Shown here: in pieces, positions 1-11,259 of the stretch | Position numbering within the stretch: the first letter of the stretch is position 1 | How the letters are laid out: each line of letters starts with the position of its first letter | Source of the DNA: Acanthacorydalis orientalis | Taxonomy: Eukaryota > Arthropoda > Insecta > Megaloptera > Corydalidae | Reading direction: 5' to 3' | NCBI GenBank assembly: GCA_034766995.1 | Contig: CM068315.1 | Location: 14,391,010 to 14,455,009, forward strand | Length of the DNA: 64,000 nucleotides | Notes under the pieces: model-generated | Database searches by the model: none | The model's input: the letters and a program-made list of their open reading frames with translations, nothing else | What the model was told of the DNA's origin: nothing | Program-made: the position numbers and the translations under genes

Positions 1-518
1 TCTCACACATTCAGTTACGATAGGACCTTGGCCCGTGTAGCGAACCAATCTTACCCAAAATGGAACCACCGCAACGAATTCGTAGACTGTTATGAAAACG
101 ATTCAATGTTTATTTAAATTCAGATATTTTAAATAAATGCTCATGAAAAAATATTATACATGGAGGGAGGAGTACTATTTGTAAGTTATGACATTTTTTT
201 AAAGTAATTGATCTACTTAAAATCAACTTTCAAACACTCTTATTTCTTGGCCAGATCTGTGGTGAATCCATTGAAATGACATCCGATTCTCATATTCCAC
301 TCAGGATGGTGTCTTCCTGTCTATAAAACCATCGCGAATCATCGGTTCTTCGAATGATCGGTTTTCGGTTGACAGTCAACTTTAAGTTGAACAAATACTA
401 TTCAAAATGACATAACTTTTCACTATAACATTTATGAAATTACCTAATTGAAGTGAGACCATGCCACAACATAAATAAACAAATAAGTTTTAATATTTAA
501 TCGCCCAGATCAACTCAC

Positions 519-819
519 CTGCCAGCTTACACGACTGGATAAATTTTCGACGATTACCCGGTATTCCGTTCGAGTCGGAGGACCATACCTGTAAAAAGCA
601 ATGTCAGATCAAGGAATGCTAAGAACTTAGGTGAAACACTTTACCTTTCACGACTACGCATTCGTGGGGGTGGATCGTAAGAACGTCCACCTCCTCTCCA
701 GCGATCGCTTCCTCTGGGAGTCCCGCGTGCTCGTTCAACAGACACTCTGTTAATAACACAACCATAGATTACTTTGATATACATCCTGCACACACACACA
801 CATGCATACATATATATAT

Positions 820-854
<35 letters not shown>

Positions 855-1172
855 AAATCAGATACAGAAACATACCTTTCTCCCAACAATTCACGTCCAT
901 TCAACTCGTACACTGCATCTTCTGCATCCCTGTAGTCATCAAATTCCTAAAAACATTCTCTTTGTATACATACACAAAAGACACACCAAGACTAAACATT
1001 TAGCATATAAATATTTATCCTAATACAAACAAGATATCTATACACTTACAACAAATGCAAAGCCATTTTTAATGGCTATTTCCTTTATTCTACCATATTT
1101 CCGGAAAAATTTTTCGAGATCACGTTCACGAACTCGATATGTTAGCCCTCCAACAAAAACTCGGGAGCTCAT
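519..1172 (-). CDS. B52: SR-family splicing factor, B52/SRSF6-like (partial, 3' end outside window)
   Basis: Serine/arginine-rich pre-mRNA splicing factor; family members bind exonic enhancers in the nucleus. Four coding exons were joined by eye: 1050-1172, 876-946, 645-746 and 519-588. All have GT-AG borders and together give 122 codons in frame. The start [10 protein letters not shown] opens RRM1, with RNP2 (VFVGGL) and RNP1 (NGFAFVEF). RRM1 ends at SVERARGT and a Gly/Arg/Ser linker follows. The last exon ([18 protein letters not shown]) opens RRM2, with the diagnostic SRVSWQ at its end. The rest of RRM2 and the RS tail lie left of base 1. A likely 5' UTR exon ends with a donor at 1940, and its intron is accepted two bases before the ATG. 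The linker and the order of the two RRMs fit the SRSF4/5/6-B52 subgroup rather than SRSF1 or SRSF2. Confidence 0.93.
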
Positions 1173-1940
1173 ACTGAAATAAACTGTCATACATGAATGT
1201 CAATAAAATTACATGCTAATTTGTACAAAATTTCATTTACAAATACAATATTATTTATTGCTATATATTACACATAAAAAATATATTAATAAAAAAAACA
1301 TTTTTATTAATTAACAAAACGTACATTTTTGAAAACAACAAATATTTAATATTTTGCTTTTAAAGATTTAATAAATATAATAAAACAAGACATATAACAT
1401 TTCTTATAATTAATACAAAATTATAGGAGATAACTTACTTATATATTAAATAAAATTATCTGTAACTTATAGAATGTTTTACTTTAAGCCGATAGATAAG
1501 ATATAAAAAATAAATCAATTTTGCAACGCATTTTTTTAAATAAGACGTAGAAACTAAAATATTTACATATGTTCGCGATATATAATTTCGTCTTTATCGC
1601 ACAACAATTAAAAAAATCGAAACTAGCAGCATCACTGGACATAGAATGTAAGCATCCATACGTATAAGATATTAAATTACAATATCAGACCTACTTAATT
1701 TATTAATTGAAGGATTAAATCAAAATAATTTAATAAAATTACTTTTTTGAATCTAGAATGCGGCATAGAGCATTATTAAAAATAACTAATACAGTAGAAA
1801 GATATTTCAATACACCTCTTGCTGGATTTTAAACGCATGAAAAACAAAATCAACGCACCATAAATGCAATGATTTACAACGAACGAACATGAATTCAAAA
1901 TGTGGCTCTTTTCAGTAAATATATAAAATATAAAACTTAC

Positions 1941-2060
1941 CTTTCAGTCAACGACGTTTACAAAAACCAAAAATAACTATTTATTTGCCGTTGTTTCAGC
2001 TCTAATTAACAAAATACATTCAACAATTCACAAGCACTCAATGGCTGCCACTACTTTCAC
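1941..2060 (-). promoter_or_regulatory. Probable 5' UTR exon and promoter area of the B52-like gene
   Basis: On the minus strand the sequence ends CTGAAAG followed by GTAAGT at 1940. This is a strong donor that pairs with the TTTCAG acceptor just before the B52 start codon. The exon carries no start codon in frame with B52. Its 5' limit is approximate, because no transcript evidence is available. The GC-richer stretch at about 2040-2130 may be the core promoter. Confidence 0.5.
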
Positions 2061-2139
2061 AAACGCAAAAGAACAGCTTCAATACGCGTACACGGCCTTC
2101 TATTTTCAGCAATGTCTTCCGTATCCGTGCATGAACAGT

Positions 2140-2435
2140 GTTTGTGAACATTTCTTTATTCATATTTGATAATAAGAAAATTTTCGTAGTTGAAGATATA
2201 TTGTTTTAAAATAGATGTCTTTTAATTCAAAAAAGATATTATTGAGATTTATATAATATTTCCCATACAAAATTTGTCAGTTTTCCTATTCTAAGATGTT
2301 ATTTAAAGTATAGAATCGACTGTTCAGATTGTTATAAATACAGAAATATAAACTTTTAATTACTAATAATTCACTTTTTGAAAGTTACTAACATTAAAGC
2401 AAAGTTTATAAGAATTACACATGAATATCTACATA

Positions 2436-2491
<56 letters not shown>

Positions 2492-4388
2492 ATACATTTT
2501 TAATATTTAAATATTATAATTATTTAAATTCAACATGCATTAATGATAAATATTCTATATACAAAATTTGAAACAAAAAAAATCTGTTAAAGAAGATCGA
2601 TATAGTAAAGATCAAAAAATAATTTTGCCTTTGACATAACTTGTATTTTAGAACAAATATATTCGTTTAACTTTTAAAATTATGAATGAAAATAACAATA
2701 AAATTAATTAAAAATCATTTAATTGTATATCTTCTAACTTATCATTTTAATGTTATTATTACAAAAGAGTAAAATTAATAATTACGTATGACAATATATT
2801 CTAATAATTTTCTTACTATTCTGACTCATATAGCGATATACCATTCAGTACACAGCTCTACAGCATTGTAATTAATTCATACCAATAAACTTCTTTTGGA
2901 TTTTGACTTCATTTTCTGTTTTATATACTCTAAGAAATTAATGAATAGAAACAGTTTACAAAACGATTTATTACTTAAATGAAGATAATTTATAACAGCT
3001 TACATTTATTTTATTGAATCTACATGTCAATATTTAATAAAAAAAAAGTAAGAATTTTTCATTTACGTGTTATTATTGTCTTACAGATTACTTATACGTT
3101 TTAATTCTTTCAAAATCGATTATTTTAATGTAAATGTAAATTTGAAATTAATGTACTGTTAATATTTCAATAATCTTCTTAACAATATAATACTTAGCCA
3201 TTAAACATGTAACCTTGTGATATTTAACCTAAATGATTGTATTTGTTTCAATTGATTAATATTTTACGTAGTCAGACTTTCAATTTCTGTAAATAAAAAT
3301 TGATACTAATAATCAACGATTCATCATTCATCTCACAGGACATCTATATCTGAAATAAAAAAAATATTCTTAAATTTACATTTCTTGAAAAAAATATTTT
3401 TTTCTTCTGAAGTGTTATTGTTTTTTATAATAAAAATTATATTTTTCCATTTTAAATAATTTTGTAAACAAGGCAACCAATAAACAAATTTCCATAAAAA
3501 TAAACGCACTCTTTCTTTCTTTCACTTGATCTTTCCAATATCTTCGAACACTTTTTTCCTAGAGTAAAATTGTTTAATTTTAGACGTTTCAATATTGTTA
3601 TAATGCTGTCGCGCTTAAACTCCGAAAACTGTTAAATATTACAATTAATAAAACTAATTATTCATAAAGACTATACACGTTTTTTATTCATATTGTTAAT
3701 CTTTAATAATAAAAACATCATTTGAAATTAAAAATGTATGATTCGTTAAATTGAATAAACTGAACTCAAGCCATTTTTATATTTAAATTTACCGCCATAG
3801 CAAGTAATAATATAAATAAATTTATAGAAATGATAAATGATCATTTCTATTTTTTTTTGTCTTCAAATGTTAGTATTTATTTTATTTGTTATTTTACATA
3901 ATAAAAATTGCATTGATTCATTTTTGCATTTTAATTAATTCAGTACATAAAAGGTCCGTGAATGCGTTTTCATCTGAAGATATTAAATTCTCGAAATAAA
4001 ATTGCAAAACTAATAAAACTAGGAAGTTAATTGTAAAAGAATAAACTCTTTATACACTGTGTATAAATACAGTATAAGTAAATGTATAAATAATTCAGTA
4101 CATTCATATATTTATAATTTATTCATTGTTTACATGAACGTCAACTAGTTTTAATCTAACAAACGCAGTAATAATGATATTATTTTAATTTTCACACAGT
4201 ATTTTGTATAGTGATATATCGTGTAATATTTGTGTAATTTTCATTTTTATGTATTTTACTTACACAATTAGTAATTAATACTTTTTTATATTGACATAAC
4301 CTCGAAATTTATGTTTTTTATTTTTATCTGGTAACCATATAATCATAAAACAAATTATTAAGGTATATATTTAATTAAGTGCATAAAC
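2140..4388. other. AT-rich intergenic region between B52 and MRG15
   Basis: This is about 2.2 kb between two divergent genes with no convincing coding sequence. It contains a (TA)n tract at 2440-2490 and degenerate copies of dispersed family B near 3300-3480 and 3900-3950. Short TAATTAAT-type motifs are abundant but not informative in DNA this AT-rich. The MRG15 promoter presumably lies in its right end. Confidence 0.6.
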
Positions 4389-4521
4389 ATGCCACCGAAA
4401 TTGAAATTCGCTGAAGGTGAATAAAAATATTAATATATTAATTTAGTTGCTATTTTAGAATTAATTTAAAAAAAATAAATTGTATGCATAAATAGTAAAT
4501 TAATTTTTATAGGATAAATAC

Positions 4522-4604
<83 letters not shown>

Positions 4605-5724
4605 TCATATATAACTCAAGCTGTATAAAAACATATATATATTTCAGGTGAAAAAGTATTATGCTTCCATGGACCTTTAATTTATGAAGCAAAATGTCTA
4701 AAAGCATCCGTAGTGAAAGATAAACAAATCAAATATTTAATTCATTATGCAGGCTGGAATAAAAAGTAAACTATTTCTACATTATCACTAATTCATTTTT
4801 CATAGAGTAAACTTTTCAGTTGGGATGAATGGGTACCCGAAAGCAGAGTATTAAAATATAACGAAGCGAATGTAGCCAGACAGAAGGAAGTCCAGAAGGC
4901 ACATTCGTCTCAATCAGCAAAATCCAAGAAGTCTAAGTCTCGTAAATCAGAAACAGTCACTAAAGACAGCGATTCACGTGCTAGCACACCCAACCAAGAA
5001 ATATCTAGTACACGAGGTATAAAGTCTCGTGGGACACCCTCGAGCGGACAAGAATCTAGTTCAGATGTTCCAAGGAAAAAACGAGCGCGGCTTGATCCTA
5101 CTGTCGAATCTGAAGAACAATTTCTTAATAAAGTAATAAAACACTTATTGTATATAGTATATACTTTATAAATAAAATACCTCATACTAAAAAAAAGATT
5201 ACTCGTAGGTTGAAATCAAAGTGAAGATACCCGATGAGTTAAAACCATGGCTAGTGGATGACTGGGATGTACTTTGTCGTCAAAGAAAGCTTGTTAATTT
5301 ACCAGCTGACATAACCGTCGATCGGATTCTAGATGATTATTTAGCATATAAAAGATCAAGTAAAACACATAACCCGAACAGAGAAGCTGCAATAGTCGAT
5401 ATGCTGAATGGGATTCGTGAATATTTCAATGTTATGCTGGGAACTCAGCTATTATATAAATTTGAAAGACCTCAGTATGCTGAAATACTTCAAAGCTATC
5501 CGAATACACCTCTGTCAGAAATATACGGATCAATTCACCTGTTAAGATTGTTTGTGAAACTTGGACCGATGCTGGCATATACACCACTTGATGAAAAAAG
5601 TATTCAGTTGTTGCTCATCCACTTACAAGACTTCATGAAGTATATGGTTAAAAATAGTTCAACTTTATTTAGCCTTCAGTACTATGGGAATGCCCCGCCA
5701 GAATATCATAGGAAAACACAGTAA
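4389..5724 (+). CDS. MRG15: MRG15 / MORF4L1 chromodomain protein
   Basis: Chromatin subunit of the NuA4/TIP60 acetyltransferase and Sin3/Rpd3S-type deacetylase complexes in the nucleus; its chromodomain reads H3K36 methylation. Exons 4389-4416, 4648-4765, 4820-5132 and 5209-5724 join in frame to 324 aa. The chromodomain covers roughly residues 8-65 and has the aromatic cage pattern HYAGWNKNWDEW (W46, W50, W53). A basic Ser/Lys-rich linker (about 70-150) includes PRKKRARLD, a probable nuclear localisation signal. The MRG domain follows from [14 protein letters not shown] to the end. It includes the [22 protein letters not shown] helix and the [13 protein letters not shown] helix that other complex subunits dock on. 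The length matches insect and vertebrate MRG15. Intron 1 holds a 70-bp (TA)n tract. The gene converges on PDCD7, with stop codons about 185 bp apart. Confidence 0.96.
4525..4601. repeat. (TA)n microsatellite in MRG15 intron 1
   Basis: Nearly pure TA dinucleotide run of about 77 bp between exons 1 and 2, close to the 3' acceptor of that intron. Confidence 0.95.
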
Positions 5725-5908
5725 CTTAAGGAAATAAAACAGATTATATTACATTAACTTTATTATTTTTAGCATTGATTTGTATATGTTAAGCGACTTT
5801 CTAAAATTACAAATTATAATTTTTGTAAAATATTAATTTAAAGAAATGTATCCAATTTTATGTTTAGTAAACAAAAATCGATTATTATAAAATATAATCC
5901 TTTTTTAT

Positions 5909-7326
5909 CTATTTTGAATTGTTTAAATAATCCTTCCATTTGTCATTATTATCTGGAATGATCCAACCTATTGGAAGTCTAGAACCATGCTTGGACTTAT
6001 TTGAAACAAGAAATGTGTCCCAACTCCTCCTAAAAAAATACATCGATTTTACAAAAAAAAACTTAATTTCTAGTTTAACCTTTTCGCTATGGCTGGTACA
6101 CATACGTACCACCGAATATATGACGTTTTCAAAAGCCGTACCGAAAGGGTTAAAGAACATCTGACAGAATTATAAAACAGATTATTTCATTCAATCTTTG
6201 AAAATATTTTTAAAAAATATATACTGACTATACCTTATGGCAATAAAAGTTCCTAAATCTCTTTCACCACATGTGAGTCCCCAATATGTGTCGAAAGGTA
6301 CACTTTTAGGACCAAACAGAAGTAATTCCCAATCTTCGAAACTATTTTCAGAATATAGATTTGTATCATTTTCTTTTAATTGTAATTTTAACTCTTGCTC
6401 TTCCTTGTTGTACGTTTCCATTGCATTTTGCCACATTGCTTGTAAACGATCTGGAAAAAATATCTTTTAGTTACATATCTTTTTACACGATTTCACAATT
6501 TTTAATATTTTCAGTACTTATAACAGCCTCGAAAGTTCTCGAGTCTTCAATAGACACTTTTTCTCCACGATTCACTGCACATTTCTCTCTTAAAGAACGC
6601 AATTTATAAAGAGATGAGAGTAATGCTAAATGTTTACGAGTATCATTTTTCTTTTTGTTTACTTCCGATAGAATAAAGTCAGCGTTTCGTTTAGATATTT
6701 CTTTCTAAAATAACACCAATAATATTTAGCGAATATAAACATTAATTATCAATAAAGACATAAATAAATACCTGTTTAGCCTTCTCTACGTCACACTTCA
6801 TCTTTTCTAACCAAAGATTTATATTTTTGTTCAATTTCTGTCGATTTTCTAATCTATCTACCAGTTCTTTCCTATATTCTGATTTCTTAATCATGATCAT
6901 TTTCCGTTTTATTTTTCGTTTCTGCAATTTATTCTTTATTGTTTTCAAAACTTGTTCAGAACTAATTTTCGACATACAAATCACAAGTTTATCTTTGTAG
7001 CTACCGATTTCTGCCGTACTTTCCTTCCATTCTGAAGTAAGCATTTCCGTGACATTATTCTGAAGGTTCTTTTCCAGAGTTTTTAATTTCGAGAGTATCA
7101 TGATACATTTTTTTAATATGTCTTTTAACTCATAAATTTTTAAACTAGCCTCTTCTCGATTCTGCAGAGATTTTTTATTTTTAGTCCCTAACCAATAATT
7201 TAGCCAATGATAATCGTTATCTTGTTGCGATTTAGGAAAAATACGAGGGTCACTCTGGAGACGAATATCATAAGGCAAATTAACTTGATATTGAAGATTA
7301 GATGGATCTGTATTCATACAATTCAT
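5909..7326 (-). CDS. PDCD7: PDCD7-like, U11/U12 snRNP 59K protein
   Basis: Likely homologue of programmed cell death protein 7, the 59-kDa component of the U11/U12 di-snRNP that recognises minor-class introns. Exons 6772-7326, 6518-6704, 6234-6450 and 5909-6029 join in frame to 359 aa. Residues 1-60 form a polar lead with a DYHWLNYWLG motif. A long, highly charged coiled coil (about 65-260) follows, with KNKLQKRKIKRKM. The C-terminal conserved segment is RSWDTFLV...GSRLPIGWIIP...WKDYL. That segment matches the family's terminal W(D)xxL...IPxGWVxP signature. It is shorter than the human protein (485 aa), which has a long proline-rich N-terminus absent here. The assignment rests on the C-terminal motif and the coiled coil; a generic coiled-coil protein is the alternative. 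TBCA lies upstream on the same strand. Confidence 0.75.
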
Positions 7327-7504
7327 TTTTATTTTATTGTGAAAAAAACTATATTAAATTATTAAGCACTATAAATTTAATTAATCGCAGTACAAACGAA
7401 TTTATATATATAAAATCGTGTGTGTATAAGTAATATATATAAAAATATTTATAATTCAAATAAAAAATATGCTTCTGGAAATAAGTAATGACAAGCTAAC
7501 GAAA

Positions 7505-8840
7505 TCATATTCCAGCTTGCTGTTTAAGTTGTGGCTTTGAATCTTCCAATATTTTTAAAGCGTTCTTATAATCTTCTGTTTCTATCAAATCTTGTTCTGT
7601 ATTCAGTATATGTTGTAAATCTTCAAAAGCAACACCTAATCTTCTTTGACATTCCGGGACCATCATCAATGCTTCCTGAAAGAAAGTGATTCACCTTTAA
7701 GTCATATTTTAAAAAAATATTTAAATTTTCACAAATGAATTCTTTTTTCATAATTAATTATTAATAAATCAAAATCAATAACTTTTTATGCCACTTATAA
7801 GCATTTCACTAACGATACTATTACCTGTAGTGCTCAAATACAGAAAAATATTAAAAAAATTCCGAAGATTATGACAATCAAATGTAATCATTATTTGTTA
7901 AACATTTTTGACTAAAAGAATTTTTGTGGTTTATGGAATGAAAAAAGAATTCATGTGTGAAAATGAATTTAGCCAGGGTAAGAACTGTATCATTTAAATT
8001 ACATTTTTTCAGACTATAAAATAATCACAGATATAAAATTACTAGCTTTTCTAATATTGGAAAATAATTTAAAATAAAAATCTTAAAAGATACATTTAAA
8101 AAAAAATTTATATGTTTATAACTACAATCTTGTAAAAAGTTATGGATTGAATATATTTTATCTTCAATGTTTACCTTTGACAGTTATTTAAATATAAAGA
8201 TAGTATTAAATGCAGTCTTATCTCAAAATACTTTATACAAACATACAATATTAAATTTTGTGTTAACTCTTTATGTACTGACTGGACTTTTAGTCCCGTT
8301 AACAAACAATGACATTAAATAATCAATGATTCAATTGTTCACCTCACAAGACTATGTCAAAAATGAAACTTTTTTTAAAAAAATAAAATCTTACTCTTTT
8401 TCATAATAAGAATTACATTGTTCCAGTTTCACATTTTAATTAATTCAGTAAACAAAGGATTAATAAATGTTATTAAAGATGTCTCATATAGTGTTAAAAA
8501 AATTATACAAGATTAGTACCAAAAATTATATTTCAAAATAATATAACGATTTACTTATTTGTTTATAAATTAAAATCATTCCATATGAGATAACACACTT
8601 TAAATTTATTCTATAACATTTCTAAATGGTATACAATAACCTAACATTTTTTTCAGATTGACTAACCTGCAACACTTCTTCCTGTTTCCTTATATCGTAC
8701 TCGTCCTTTCCATCATTTTTCATTGATTCAACACGAACCTTTTGTTGTTCAGCTTCCTTCTCGTACACAATTTTCTCTTTTGCAATTCGTTTCACGACAC
8801 CTGTCTTGATTTTAATTGTTTTTATACGAGGATCTGCCAT
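7505..8840 (-). CDS. TBCA: Tubulin-specific chaperone A (tubulin folding cofactor A)
   Basis: Cytosolic cofactor that captures beta-tubulin released from the CCT chaperonin and passes it along the tubulin folding pathway. Two exons, 8667-8840 and 7505-7675, join in frame to 114 aa, close to the usual 105-115 aa. The start MADPRIKTIKIKTGVVKRI matches the family N-terminus (basic segment with the K-TGVVKR motif). The middle (KEKIVYEKEAEQQK...DEYDIRKQEEVLQEALMMVP) and C-terminal helix (RLGVAFEDLQHIL...ETEDYKNALKIL) form the expected three-helix bundle. The single intron of about 1 kb holds copies of both dispersed repeat families. Confidence 0.95.
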
Positions 8841-9640
8841 GGTACGCAGTAAAATTATAGGCAGTTATAAATTTATTACAGATACGCTTATTATTCTTGA
8901 GAAAATGAATCACACTTTTGAACTATCGAATTAATATGCGGATGAATTGTTTTTCTTCTCATCAAAGTTTACTATTTTTTTTACACGAATTCAAATTCTG
9001 AAGTATTACCCCAATTATACTTTATTTTAAATACAACCACATTTACAAGTTGAGAGAGCACAAATCAATGTTTTATGAATTTTCTCGACGAAAATATTTT
9101 AGAATACATAGATAAAGACAATAAAGACTATATAAATAAAGAATACATCACCGAATTCTTAGTAATGGAGAATATTAAGTGTTTACTTAAATGTTGTATT
9201 ATTGAACAAACATTTTTAAAATTGTGTTATTTACACAATGATAAATAATATTTTACTTCAAATCACAATCTGTGATTTGTTTTTTTAAAGACATTTCGTT
9301 TATACTGAAAAAAATTAAAAATTATATTTAATAAACCTGATAAAACATGAAATAATCTACAATGCATTTATTTTCAGGAATATTTTTTTAAAAACAATCA
9401 ATGACTACTTTGAGTATTACTTAAATAATATCTTAAATTTATACTTTAAAATATTCAACGCATTTTAATTCTGTTATTAGTTACATTGTTCCATGAATTT
9501 TTTCATGAAATACATGAATAATTTAATGTAATAGTATCTAAGATATAAGCATGTTTGTCAAACAATGTTTAATATTGAATAAAAATTTATAAACTATATT
9601 GAATATCGAAGTAAATGTAATTATTCATCTATTTTCGGAA

Positions 9641-9641
<1 letters not shown>

Positions 9642-9686
<45 letters not shown>

Positions 9687-9703
9687 GTATATATATATAT
9701 GTG

Positions 9704-9768
<65 letters not shown>

Positions 9769-9794
9769 GTAAGAGAGAGAGAGAGAGAGAGAGA
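9642..9794. repeat. Compound (TA)n/(TG)n/(GA)n microsatellite
   Basis: TA runs interrupted by TGTATATG units, then an uninterrupted TA run to about 9766, then GAGAGA to 9794. Open frames reported across it encode only Tyr-Ile repeats and are not genes. Confidence 0.95.
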
Positions 9795-10210
9795 AAGAAC
9801 TGCAGGAACTAATTGTGAAAAATGTATTTCCGTACAACTTCATTTTCAAAATATAATCAAAGAAAAAAATCTTTATTTACTTAAATAAATTCTTTTTTCA
9901 CCTTACAAATCACAACAAAGATGTTTACATTTTTGATTTTTGTTTATATACGTTTCAATTGTGATTCTATTATTCTCAGAGGACTAAAGCGACTAATGTA
10001 GAGAAATATTAAAAAAAAATCGTTTTTGTGGTCTGAAATAAGGTTTAATTTCTAAAAAATCAAACAAAATATAATATAAATTTCACTGAACAAACGATTT
10101 TATAAGTTTATTAAATTATTAACAAATCGTCTAGAATTTTTTTTTAATTTTGGAATAAGATATTTTTTTATTCATAAGTAATGACTATTTTTAAAAAACG
10201 CACACTTTAA

Positions 10211-10270
10211 TGACGCGTCATGTTCAATGACTTTTTCTAGATACGTCAAATAATATTGACATGTACGTCA
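10211..10270. promoter_or_regulatory. Cluster of CRE/bZIP-like motifs
   Basis: The perfect 10-bp palindrome TGACGCGTCA lies at 10211-10220, followed by two TACGTCA copies at 10242-10248 and 10264-10270. Three bZIP-type half-site arrangements within 60 bp stand out in DNA that is otherwise about 75% AT. Their position, some 500 bp upstream of the small-protein ATG and near the likely first exon, suits a promoter. Which factor binds is unknown. Confidence 0.45.
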
Positions 10271-10774
10271 TATCTGTTGTGTGTTTTCATGTTTAGTATC
10301 TGACATGAACGATTGTGTAACAAACGAGTGAAATTTGAACAAATTAGTTTGAGTGTAGGAGCTTCAAAGACCTTTTTATATAAACAAGATATTTGTTCAA
10401 AAAAATATACATCAATCAGTTTATATCGTTTAGTTTATAGAAAAGTAAATATTGTTTAAAATAATTATTACTGCCACTTAGAAGGAATACTAGTTTGTAA
10501 CCTGTTATTTGAATGTTGTAATTTTAAGTTCCGTATTTGTAAACTACAAAAAGTATATTAAGAAAACAATTATAGAAGGCAATACGTAATAAAAAAATTG
10601 TGCACAATTATTGATATATTTTAATCTATCAATGTCTTATAACACTTTTGTATGACAATTAATAATTTATTATAGGAAACCTTGAATCTATTTTTTAAAA
10701 TGTCTAATATTAATATAAGGTCAAAAGTAACTACAGCTTTGTAATTTCATTAAAACATTTTTAGGAGAAAGAAA

Positions 10775-10993
10775 ATGGCTGGGTGCATTCCATGTTTTAT
10801 TATTCCATTGCTGTTATTTATTTTCCACCGGTATATTCAGCCTATACTACTGAAATTTTGGAATCCGTGGGGAAAAATTAAAGACAGTGAACAAGACAAA
10901 TGTACATTTCAGTGTCCATGTGTTAATAATTCACAAAAAGATTCAACTGATGTACAAACAAATTCAGAGTGTACGAAGAAGAAATCTGAATAA
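10775..10993 (+). CDS. UPF0729 family small protein, C18orf32-like
   Basis: Small protein of 72 aa in one coding exon. The start MAGCIPCFIIPLLLFIFHRYI has the family hallmark: a CIPC motif followed at once by a hydrophobic segment (residues 7-18) and an aromatic/basic stretch. The rest (PWGK...KCTFQCPC...CTKKKSE) is polar and ends in a lysine-rich tail, as in human C18orf32 (76 aa). Human C18orf32 is reported at the ER and lipid droplets and linked to NF-kB activation; whether that holds here is unknown. A TTTTTAG acceptor-like run ends just before the ATG (GAGAAAGAAAATGG), so a 5' UTR intron is likely. Confidence 0.85.
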   Translation: MAGCIPCFIIPLLLFIFHRYIQPILLKFWNPWGKIKDSEQDKCTFQCPCVNNSQKDSTDVQTNSECTKKKSE

Positions 10994-11259
10994 GGTGTTA
11001 ATGTTTATTTAAAAATATGTGTATTCATGTATGTTTATAAAAATATATACATTTATATATTTATGTTATGTTAATAAATTTAAATTTTAAACATGTTTAT
11101 TTCTATGTTTTAAATTCAATTACAGAAAACATATTTGAAAGGTAAAAAATAGCATTTTTTTTCATAATACAATGTTATTTTTACATATTATTGCACATAT
11201 ATTAAGTAATATTCACAGTTTCTCAATAAGTACATTACAATTTATTTTAATATAAAAAA

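Larger units (their letters stand above)
8841..10774. other. Intergenic region between TBCA and the C18orf32-like gene
   Basis: These two genes diverge across about 1.9 kb. The region holds a long compound (TA)n/(TG)n tract at 9642-9766 that runs into (GA)n at 9774-9794. A reverse copy of dispersed family A lies at about 9880-10010, and a cluster of CRE-like motifs at 10211-10270. A 5' UTR exon for the right-hand gene probably lies at 10300-10560, because the base run just before its ATG looks like a splice acceptor. No coding sequence is supported. Confidence 0.55.

Noticed and set aside
641..913. 90-codon minus-strand frame across B52 exons 2-3
   Set aside because: It reads through a microsatellite-bearing intron; splice sites at 746 and 876 remove that part.
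4525..4707. Tyr-Ile repeat frames, here and in other (TA)n tracts
   Set aside because: Translation of dinucleotide repeats only.
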